From NCBI GenBank assembly GCA_026988115.1, contig JALSLV010000120.1:1-64000 (forward strand): a DNA stretch of 64,000 nucleotides. The letters run 5' to 3'. The notes under the pieces were generated by a model that ran no database searches, was not told where the DNA came from, and saw nothing but the letters and a program-made list of their open reading frames with translations. Shown one piece after another: positions 16,708 to 24,298 of this stretch (position 1 is its first letter; the number at the start of each line of letters is the position of its first letter). A program made the position numbers and the translations under genes. Source of the stretch: Lysobacterales bacterium (GTDB taxonomy: Bacteria; Pseudomonadota; Gammaproteobacteria; Xanthomonadales; Marinicellaceae).

Positions 16708-17229
16708 ATGTTTGTAAAAAGAGAAGATATACTAACTTATATGCCTGATTTAAAGAGGTATGCCAATTATTTGTGTCAAAATTCCGATGATGCAGAAGAT
16801 TTGGTGCAAAATACTTTTGAGAAATCATGGGTGAAATTTAATCGTTTTACGCGCTCAGTAAATCTTAAGTCGTGGTTGTTAAAAGTCATGTATAACAGTT
16901 TTATTGATGGCATACGGAGTAAAAAGTTTGGTGAAGATAATCACCAAGCCTATATTGATTCGTATATCGCGCAAGAACATGAAATCAATCATTTAATGGA
17001 TTTAGATAAAGCCATTAAGATGTTAGAACCTGAATTGAAATCTGTTTTAGTGTTGGCAACAATTGAAGGTTATGACTACAAAACCATAGCCAAAACCATG
17101 TCGATACCAACAGGAACCGTTATGTCAAGATTGCATCGCTCTAGAAGTCTATTGCGGCAGATTCTTGAAGTGAGTAAAAAAAAGCCTAAGCAGACAAATA
17201 TTGTGGAGATGAAACATGAGCAAAAATAA
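16708..17229 (+). CDS. ECF-type RNA polymerase sigma factor
   Basis: This 173-residue group IV sigma factor has region 2 spanning about residues 10-75 (RYANYLCQNSDDAEDLVQNT, FEKSW), giving -10 recognition. Region 4 is near 110-160 with the helix-turn-helix GYDYKTIAKTMSIPTGTVMS then RLHRSRSLLRQ. The start is the ATG at 16708 (MFVKREDILTYMPDL); the open frame upstream runs through the terminator hairpin and is discarded. It overlaps the anti-sigma gene by 14 bp, so the pair is translationally coupled. Confidence 0.92.
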   Translation: MFVKREDILTYMPDLKRYANYLCQNSDDAEDLVQNTFEKSWVKFNRFTRSVNLKSWLLKVMYNSFIDGIRSKKFGEDNHQAYIDSYIAQEHEINHLMDLDKAIKMLEPELKSVLVLATIEGYDYKTIAKTMSIPTGTVMSRLHRSRSLLRQILEVSKKKPKQTNIVEMKHEQK

Positions 17230-17950
17230 AGTCGATGAACTAACTGATAGCGAAATCCAGATGTACCTTGATGGGCACTTAAAAGGAGCACGTAAAGTTG
17301 ATTTAGAAAATAGAATTGCAGTAGAGCCAGCTATTCGTGAAAGAATTGTTCAATACAGTTGTTTAGATAAAGAATTTAATAAGCACTTTGGCACTTCGGC
17401 TTTTTTGAAAAAAGAAACGGTCAAAGAAACGTTCAAAAATCCGAGTCAGTCAATATTTGCACAATGGCGAATGGCAACAGCCTTTGCCATGGGATTGTTG
17501 GTTTCCTTTTTATTATTAAATTTTAATTCCATTATTGGGCAATCAAGCTTTGCCCAAGAAGCAGTGATTGCTCACTTTAAATATTCACCAGAGCTGCATT
17601 TGGATGGCCCGGTTAAAACACTGGCATTTGATAAAGAACAAAATGTTTCTAACACGTTTACCCCTCCAAACTTAGAGCCAGCAGGCTTAGAATTGGTTGG
17701 TGTTAGGCATTTGGTTTTGCAAGAGGGTAAAAGTGTGCAGTTAATGTACCACGATGACAAGGGCGAACGTTATACCGTGATTATCACTCAAAACCCAAAA
17801 CAAAAAGCACCAAAAAAACCTGATTTCTACAACACTCAATTGGCTCAGGTGAGCTATTGGGGCAACAAAAAATACAATTTTGCTATCACTGCAGTAAAAG
17901 AAGGTCTCGATGTAAGAGATATTCAACCGATGATAGCGGCAAACTTTTAA
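17216..17950 (+). CDS. Membrane anti-sigma factor for the upstream ECF sigma
   Basis: This 244-residue single-pass membrane protein has a cytoplasmic N-terminal part (1-86), one transmembrane helix at about 87-104 (MATAFAMGLLVSFLLLNF) and a C-terminal domain of about 135 residues outside. The N-terminus (DELTDSEIQMYLDGHLKGAR) resembles the helical anti-sigma domain of FecR/RsiW-type proteins but lacks the HxxxCxxC zinc motif. The periplasmic part ends with a beta-rich domain similar in position to RskA/FecR sensor domains. The 14-bp overlap with the sigma gene and its topology support the assignment. Confidence 0.8.
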   Translation: MSKNKVDELTDSEIQMYLDGHLKGARKVDLENRIAVEPAIRERIVQYSCLDKEFNKHFGTSAFLKKETVKETFKNPSQSIFAQWRMATAFAMGLLVSFLLLNFNSIIGQSSFAQEAVIAHFKYSPELHLDGPVKTLAFDKEQNVSNTFTPPNLEPAGLELVGVRHLVLQEGKSVQLMYHDDKGERYTVIITQNPKQKAPKKPDFYNTQLAQVSYWGNKKYNFAITAVKEGLDVRDIQPMIAANF

Positions 17951-17957
17951 GAGAATT

Positions 17958-18509
17958 ATGATGAAAAACAACAAGATAAAACAAATACTAGCAGCAAGTG
18001 TGCTTGTTTCTGCCCTCAGCTTAACCCAAGGGTGCACACAAAAAACTGTTGAAAAAAGAACAACAAAAGTCAAAGCCAATCTAAATGGCATTTCTTTGCC
18101 CGAGAATTATAAAGATTGGCGTGTCATTTCTGCCTCACACCGCATTGACAACAAAACCATGCGGATTATATTGGGCAATGACATTGCAATCAAGGCAAGC
18201 CGTGCTGGTCAAACAAACCCTTGGCCAAACGGCGCAATTCTTGGCAAGTTGGTTTACAAACAAAAGCAAGAAGACAATTGGTCAACTGCTATTGCACCAA
18301 ATTCCGACAAGTTTATTCATGCCGAATTTATGTTTAAAGACGACAAACGCTTTGCCAATAATGGCACGGGATGGGGCTGGGCACGCTGGCTTGGTGATAA
18401 ACAAGTGCCTTATGGCGATAAAAATGATATTAATCAATCCTGTATTTCTTGTCACACACCCGTAAAAGGCAGGGATTGGGTTTATACCACACCGATAAAG
18501 TTACCCTAA
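17958..18509 (+). CDS. Cytochrome P460 family lipoprotein
   Basis: This 183-residue exported haem protein starts with MMKNNKIKQILAASVLVSAL and a lipobox LTQGC (Cys26), so it is probably lipid-anchored. The haem c motif C162-I-S-C165-H166 sits near the C-terminus. The P460-type features LPENYKDWRVIS (47-58), GWGWARW (138-144) and NQSCISCHTPV (159-169) are all present. Family members oxidise hydroxylamine or detoxify NO. It lies 7 bp after the anti-sigma gene, so it is likely part of the sigma/anti-sigma operon. ATG at 17958 or 17961 is possible. Confidence 0.88.
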   Translation: MMKNNKIKQILAASVLVSALSLTQGCTQKTVEKRTTKVKANLNGISLPENYKDWRVISASHRIDNKTMRIILGNDIAIKASRAGQTNPWPNGAILGKLVYKQKQEDNWSTAIAPNSDKFIHAEFMFKDDKRFANNGTGWGWARWLGDKQVPYGDKNDINQSCISCHTPVKGRDWVYTTPIKLP

Positions 18510-18726
18510 TTATTATCTGATTGCTTTTGTTTAGAAAAAGGATCACATAGGTACTCCACTACATGTGTTTTGTTTTTTTATTTTGAATCGAAGCTTCGCA
18601 GGATTTGATTTCTTAGGTTTGTTGGTTTTGACTGATGTTTTTTAGGATTAGTTTGGCTTTGAGTGGGATAAATCCCACTTACCAATGGAATCGAATCAGA
18701 GAGGTTAGCGCGTTTGATTTTTTATT
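18510..18726. repeat. Intergenic region with dispersed-repeat fragments
   Basis: There is no gene. At 18662-18679 a perfect palindrome AGTGGGAT-AA-ATCCCACT is part of a segment. Its complement, GGTAAGTGGGATTTATCC followed by (C/G)ACTCAAA, recurs near 42034-42058. At 18553-18562 ACTCCACTAC matches the right arm of the inverted repeat at 59951-60008. These look like fragments of small dispersed repeats. Confidence 0.5.
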
Positions 18727-20988
18727 TTATTTTAATTTATTTTTTAACTTGTCCATAAATAATTGATTCTCTGCGGTCCAAGATTCATTGTAGGCTATTT
18801 TTGCTTGGTTAAGTAGGGTTAATGCTTGCATGTTTTTGCCTAATTTTGATAAAGCTTTGGCTTTGAGTTCAAGGTAGGGGTTGGGATGAGGATTAAATTT
18901 TTCTAGGGAGTTAAGGATGGATAGGGATTTTTTGGCATCCGTTGATAAGAAAATCTCAGCCATTTGATTGCTTGCATCAACAATCATTTTTATGTCTTGG
19001 TTTTCAGTGGCATGTTGAATAATATTTTGCAGTAAATCTTGGGCTTTTTTGTTGTGTTTTTTTTGTTTTTCGTAGCGAGCAAGGTAATAATCCATGTAAA
19101 CTTGAATGCGTTCAAAACCATTTTCTTTAATAAAGGCAACCCGTTGATTCCAGATGTCAATAAAATCATCGAGTTCGTGAGTAAGCAAACGTATTTCGAG
19201 TGTTAAAAAGGCATTGTTTAATAAATAAGCATAATTCTGTGTTTTTAATGAGAGTCGGTAATGTTCTTCTATGCGTTGTTTAGCCCGTAGCCAGTCAAAA
19301 CTATTCATGGCAGCAATCGCATCATGAAAAAGATAGATAAGTTGCGCTTTATCGGAATGGTGCTTTTCTGCCAATTGTTTGATTTTTTTATTTATTTCAA
19401 ATGCTTGGGAAAAATAGCCGCGTTGATTATAGACTTCAACCAAACTGCTTAAACCATCTATTTGGCTTTCTTCGTCATTGGCAAGTTCAGCTAATTCAAT
19501 GGTTTTTTCTATAGTTGATATGGCTTTATCCCATTGGTAGTTATTAAAATAAATGTGTGTAAGTTTGCTTAAGGACAGTATTTGGTGCCTTAAATTGTGG
19601 GCTGATTGCGCATATTGGAAGGCTTTTTGGAATAATTCTTCTACGGTTTTGTCCACTTTTTGGGTTATCATAACACTGCCTTGTCCATAATAACTCTGGG
19701 CATAGATTAAGGGGTTGAGTTGTTCGTCAACGTCAATTGTGGCTGTTTTAAATGCCTTCAAAGCTTTGTCAGGATTGCCCAGTTTTATATATGCTTTTCC
19801 AATTTGTAATTGAATTTTGGATTTTAGTAGCATAGGTAAGTCTAAATGTTGTGATTGAAATAATACTAAGTCGGCGATGAGTTCTTGGTAGTTCTTTTGC
19901 TTATATTTTATGCGTGCTTGCGCCAGTTGAATTTCGGCATTTAATGCCTGTTGCTTAGATAAATCCTTAAGTGTGTTGAGTTGAGATTGAGCGAGAACCA
20001 ATTGGTTTTGTTCAATAAGTAAATCGACTAGATTTAAACGTGCAGTTTTGTTGTTTGCTTCTTTGTCTAACACTTTTTCCAACAAAAGTTTTGCTTGTTG
20101 GTAGTCACCGATAGATTTTAGTCCAATGGCATGCATTAACATCTCGTCGGCATTTAAAATTTCCTCTTGAGTCCATTGGTTGTATTGGGCAATAAACGCC
20201 ATTTGTCCACGCATAACTTGTGAGAGGTCTTTGTTTTTAACGGTGGTTTTTTTGATGGTTTTAAGTCCGTCGGTAAGTTCAATAACGGCTTGGTATACGC
20301 CATCAATTTTGCTAATATTTGAACGCACAATGAGCAGTTCTTTATCGATATTAAAGTGTTTTTCGAGGCTTTGTTTTGTTGTTAGGCTGGTTTCATCGTA
20401 GAGTGTTTGTTCGTTTTGTGAAAAAATGGTAACCGCGGATTTGACGAGTTGACTAAAGCCAGATTGTTCGACCTTATCAATATTTTGGTCAAAATTTGCA
20501 GGCAAAATAATCAGTTGTTTTTTTGTTTTGTATTTTAGAGCGGTTACAGTAGCCTGTTGTTTATGCCTCAATTGCAACACAAGTCCAATGAGAATGAGGG
20601 TAACTGCAAAGGCAAGTAACCACTTTAATTTGTGGTGGTTTTGTTTGGGTTTTGATGTTTCAGAAGGGACGCTTTGCGGTTCTTTTTTGCAATATTTTGC
20701 TTCAAAGCGATAACCTTGTCCGAAATGAGTGATAATGATTTTTGGGTTGCTGGGGTCTTGTTCAAGGTAACTTCGCAGTTTTACCACCATTTGATTTACG
20801 GAATTGGTTGAAACCACGGTGTCCCAGACTTCATCTATCAATGTTTGCTTGGCAATGATTTTATTGGGGTTCTTTAAAAAATAATCCAGCAGTTTTTTTT
20901 GAGTATTGGTTAGTTTTAATTTTTCTTTGCTGCTATAAATATAGCCGCTTTTGCTGTCGTATTGTCGCGTTCCAATTTGATAAGTCAT
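18727..20988 (-). CDS. CadC/ToxR-like membrane-bound winged-helix regulator with TPR-like repeats
   Basis: The 753-residue protein has an N-terminal OmpR/CadC-type winged helix at about 5-96. Its motifs include LTNTQKKLLDYFLKNPNKII, VSTNSVNQMVVKLRSYLEQD and the wing IITHFGQGYRF. One transmembrane helix follows at 121-140 (LKWLLAFAVTLILIGLVLQL). Residues ~280-740 form a long helical region of TPR-like repeats (AIGLKSIGDYQQAKLLLEKV is typical) on the periplasmic side. The layout fits a one-component sensor that binds DNA directly from the membrane. It is divergent from the bspA-like cluster across a 218-bp gap containing 11-bp direct repeats, so that cluster is its probable target. Confidence 0.88.
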   Translation of the reverse strand: MTYQIGTRQYDSKSGYIYSSKEKLKLTNTQKKLLDYFLKNPNKIIAKQTLIDEVWDTVVSTNSVNQMVVKLRSYLEQDPSNPKIIITHFGQGYRFEAKYCKKEPQSVPSETSKPKQNHHKLKWLLAFAVTLILIGLVLQLRHKQQATVTALKYKTKKQLIILPANFDQNIDKVEQSGFSQLVKSAVTIFSQNEQTLYDETSLTTKQSLEKHFNIDKELLIVRSNISKIDGVYQAVIELTDGLKTIKKTTVKNKDLSQVMRGQMAFIAQYNQWTQEEILNADEMLMHAIGLKSIGDYQQAKLLLEKVLDKEANNKTARLNLVDLLIEQNQLVLAQSQLNTLKDLSKQQALNAEIQLAQARIKYKQKNYQELIADLVLFQSQHLDLPMLLKSKIQLQIGKAYIKLGNPDKALKAFKTATIDVDEQLNPLIYAQSYYGQGSVMITQKVDKTVEELFQKAFQYAQSAHNLRHQILSLSKLTHIYFNNYQWDKAISTIEKTIELAELANDEESQIDGLSSLVEVYNQRGYFSQAFEINKKIKQLAEKHHSDKAQLIYLFHDAIAAMNSFDWLRAKQRIEEHYRLSLKTQNYAYLLNNAFLTLEIRLLTHELDDFIDIWNQRVAFIKENGFERIQVYMDYYLARYEKQKKHNKKAQDLLQNIIQHATENQDIKMIVDASNQMAEIFLSTDAKKSLSILNSLEKFNPHPNPYLELKAKALSKLGKNMQALTLLNQAKIAYNESWTAENQLFMDKLKNKLK

Positions 20989-21089
20989 GGTTTAAAACTA
21001 AAAAAATCTCTAAGAAGTAATGTCTTAATTTCATCTTATCTTAGGATGCGTGCTTATTCCATAAAATTTATATCATTGTATAAATATGT

Positions 21090-21140
21090 TAAGTTCGTCA
21101 CTAAAAATACGGTATTCATAACTTCATCATAACTTCATCA
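21090..21140. promoter_or_regulatory. Candidate OmpR-type operator: 11-bp direct repeats
   Basis: TAACTTCATCA occurs twice with no gap (21119-21129 and 21130-21140), a perfect 11-bp tandem. TAAGTTCGTCA at 21090-21100 is a 9/11 match. OmpR/PhoB-type winged helices commonly bind such 11-bp direct repeats, and the neighbouring gene encodes one. Binding by that protein is an inference. Confidence 0.5.
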
Positions 21141-21206
21141 CAAGCTGTTCATTAAATAATTGGGTGCTAAATATATAATCAAGTTTTTAAATTATGTTTT
21201 TAAGCC

Positions 21207-24200
21207 ATGAAAAAATTACTGTTTTTGTTATTTTTAAATTCGCAACTGATTTTTGCAGCACCCAGTGATGATTTTGTCTTTAAAATTCAAACCGATAATC
21301 CGGGCTCGTCCAATTCATTGAACTTTTATTTTAGTTTTTTGGAACCGGGCAGTGAGTACCTGAGTGATTATTCGGTAGATTGTGAAGACGATGGAATTAT
21401 TGATTATACCATAACCTTACACGGCACATTTAACCTTACCTGTAGCTATCCAGTGCATGGTACTTATACCATTCGCATTATAGATAACCGTGCCAACCAC
21501 AGAGGGTATGGTTATTTTCATGTATTTGCTGCTAATAAACCGGACATGGAAGATATTGTGCAATGGGGGACGCACAAGTGGACATATATGGCAAATGTCT
21601 TTGAGGACTGCACCAATATGAAGGTGACTGCCACCGATGTGCCTGATTTTTCGCTATTGAGCTCGCTTAATTCGATGTTTAGAAACGCCGATAAAGCCAA
21701 TCCTGATACGACTAATTGGGATGTTTCAACCATAACGAATTTTGGATATATGTTTAGTGACACTTTTAGTGCAAATCCCAATACGAGCAATTGGGATACC
21801 AGTAGTGCAACAAATATGAGACATATGTTCGAAAACACCACACAAGCCAATCCAGATGTCAGTAACTGGAACATGGCGAATGTACATAATACTGCATTCA
21901 TGTTTCGAAATGCCATCAGTGCCAACCCGGATGTCAGCAGTTGGGATACATCGAGTTTAGATTTTCTGCCCCATATGTTTGATTTGGCATTGAGTGCCAA
22001 TCCAGACGTCAGTGCTTGGGATACCGCAAATTTTTCCAATATTGACTACCTGTTTCGCAATGCGTTAAGTGCCAACCCAGATGTCAGTGGCTGGGATACT
22101 TCTGGAATTGACAGCTTTGAAGGTGTGTTTCAAGGTGCAGCCAATGCAACTCCTGATGTCAGCCAGTGGAATACCGATTTGGTCAACAATATGGCGTATA
22201 TGTTTGATGGAGCAATCAGGGCAAACCCTAATATGATGCAGTGGAATTTTTCTAATATTAGTAGTTGTGTTGGCTGTTTGGTACCCAATGCCATGCAAGG
22301 CATTTTCAATGGCGTAAAGTTACCCACAGCCTCTTATGATAATTTGCTTATCCAATTAAATACCCAAAATAGCAATACCGATATAGAATTTGATGCAGGC
22401 AACTCCAATTATTGTTCCCCAGCAGCCGGTGGCGCTCGATTAAATTTGTTTACCAATAAAAATTGGACGATAAGCGATGCAGGACAAGATTGTTCCAGCA
22501 GTCTTGATGCGCTCATTATGGTGGTTAAAACCGACAATCCTGGAAGCAGCAACAACACCCAATTTACCATCCCAACTTATTCATCAGGTATCAATATTGG
22601 TTACAATTATGCTGTGGATTGCGATAATGATGGCAATTATGAAGTTTTAGGCGCATCCACCAGTTACACCTGTCAATATGCCAGTGCTGGCACTTACGAA
22701 GTACGCATTGTCGATACCGCAGGTGATTTAACAGGTTTTCCACGGATTTATTTTAACAATTCAGGAGACCGATTAAAACTGCTGGATGTCAAGCAATGGG
22801 GGAGATTCAAATGGACCAGCATGGTGAAAGCCTTTTTTGGTACTGAGAATGCTGTTTTCACGGCTCAAGACACGCCTGATTTTAGTCAGGTCGCTTCTTT
22901 TAGTAATATGTTTAGAGAAGCCCATCTTGCCAATCCCTATACCAAAAACTGGGATGTATCAAACGCCGTCAATATGCATTGGATGTTTTACCGTGCCTAC
23001 AACGCCACGCCTGATACCAGTAACTGGGATACTTCGCAGGTGAGCTTGTTTGATGGCATGTTTTATGAAGCCTTTAGTGCCAACCCCGATACGTCCACAT
23101 GGCAAACAGCCAATGCCACAGACATGGGTTTTATGTTTTATAATGCCATCAGTGCCAATCCTGATACATCTACTTGGGATATTACCCAAGTCACCAATAT
23201 GGCAAATATGTTTAAGTTTGTCACTTTGCCTTTAGCCAATTACGATGCTATGCTCTCGGGTTTTGCTTCCCAAGCCGTGAACAACAATATCAATTTCCAT
23301 GGTGGATTTTCTCAGTATTGTAATGCGAATCCAGATAGAGCCGCTTTAATAGCGAATAACAGCTGGACCATTTTCGATGGCGGACAAGAGTGTACTCCAG
23401 TCGTACCGCCGTATCCCGTTCAAACAACTTCCCCTGCTGATAATACTCCTAATATTAAAGTTACTTGTGCAGACGTTGACAACATCATTAAAATCTATGC
23501 CTCCGATACAGGGGGTGGTGGAGCAACTTATAATAATACAGTAATAGCAAACTATACTTGTGCCAGTGCAGGTGTGCAATACTTTGATGCACCAGTGGTA
23601 TTGGATGGGGATTTTCAAATGACTGCCACGCAAACTAGATATGGAGATGAATCGGCTCATTCCACTTCCAATCCATTGCTGATTGATACCGTCACCAATG
23701 CACCAACATCAATAATTGTCAATCCGCTTTATGCGACCAATGGCACAGATGTCTATATTAACTTGACTGGTTTAGAAGCCAATGATGTCAATGTGTCCAT
23801 TGTTGGGGCAACTTGTCAGGCACTGGTTCTTCCGCCTTTTGGAAGATTTAAATGCGTGGGAACAGTTGGAGTCAATGGCTTTGATAACAGTGATACCACA
23901 ATCACAGTGACAGATAGTTATGGCAATGTGAATAATGATGCCCATTATACCTTGATTATTGACAACACACCGCCTGCCGACCCGACATCAATCACCACCA
24001 CACCAATGGTTGCCGCCAATGGCACAACCGTGACGACGGTATTGGAAGGTGTGGAGTTAGATGCCACGGTTCAAATTCCAGGGATGACTTGTTCACCAAC
24101 ACCTGCAGATGCAACGGGAACCGTGACATGCACGGGAGTCGTGGGTCAAAATGGCTTGGATGGTGTGGATACGATGATTCGTATATTCGACTTGGCGTTT

Positions 24201-24278
24201 AATGGCAATTTGAATAACTTCACTGGTTTGGTTGTGACGCAAACAGAGGAGATATTTAGCAACGGTTTTGAAAACTAA
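21207..24278 (+). CDS. BspA-type (DUF285) repeat surface protein 1
   Basis: This 1023-residue exported protein has a signal peptide (KKLLFLLFLNSQLIFA) and two modules. Each begins with an Ig-like part (DDFVFKIQTDNPGSSN; the second has VDCDNDGNYE), then QWG-x-KWTSM, then 25-residue BspA repeats of the form MFx5(S)ANPDTSxWxTSx, and ends with an 'YCxxxxxRxxL...WTIxDGGQxC' block. I count 8 repeats in module 1 and 4 in module 2. Residues ~770-1010 hold bacterial Ig-like domains. The extreme C-terminus is EEIFSNGFEN, the short motif shared with other exported proteins here. DUF285 proteins in other bacteria bind host or surface ligands; the ligand here is unknown. Confidence 0.88.
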   Translation: MKKLLFLLFLNSQLIFAAPSDDFVFKIQTDNPGSSNSLNFYFSFLEPGSEYLSDYSVDCEDDGIIDYTITLHGTFNLTCSYPVHGTYTIRIIDNRANHRGYGYFHVFAANKPDMEDIVQWGTHKWTYMANVFEDCTNMKVTATDVPDFSLLSSLNSMFRNADKANPDTTNWDVSTITNFGYMFSDTFSANPNTSNWDTSSATNMRHMFENTTQANPDVSNWNMANVHNTAFMFRNAISANPDVSSWDTSSLDFLPHMFDLALSANPDVSAWDTANFSNIDYLFRNALSANPDVSGWDTSGIDSFEGVFQGAANATPDVSQWNTDLVNNMAYMFDGAIRANPNMMQWNFSNISSCVGCLVPNAMQGIFNGVKLPTASYDNLLIQLNTQNSNTDIEFDAGNSNYCSPAAGGARLNLFTNKNWTISDAGQDCSSSLDALIMVVKTDNPGSSNNTQFTIPTYSSGINIGYNYAVDCDNDGNYEVLGASTSYTCQYASAGTYEVRIVDTAGDLTGFPRIYFNNSGDRLKLLDVKQWGRFKWTSMVKAFFGTENAVFTAQDTPDFSQVASFSNMFREAHLANPYTKNWDVSNAVNMHWMFYRAYNATPDTSNWDTSQVSLFDGMFYEAFSANPDTSTWQTANATDMGFMFYNAISANPDTSTWDITQVTNMANMFKFVTLPLANYDAMLSGFASQAVNNNINFHGGFSQYCNANPDRAALIANNSWTIFDGGQECTPVVPPYPVQTTSPADNTPNIKVTCADVDNIIKIYASDTGGGGATYNNTVIANYTCASAGVQYFDAPVVLDGDFQMTATQTRYGDESAHSTSNPLLIDTVTNAPTSIIVNPLYATNGTDVYINLTGLEANDVNVSIVGATCQALVLPPFGRFKCVGTVGVNGFDNSDTTITVTDSYGNVNNDAHYTLIIDNTPPADPTSITTTPMVAANGTTVTTVLEGVELDATVQIPGMTCSPTPADATGTVTCTGVVGQNGLDGVDTMIRIFDLAFNGNLNNFTGLVVTQTEEIFSNGFEN

Positions 24279-24298
24279 CACACCATACAGGAAATAAG

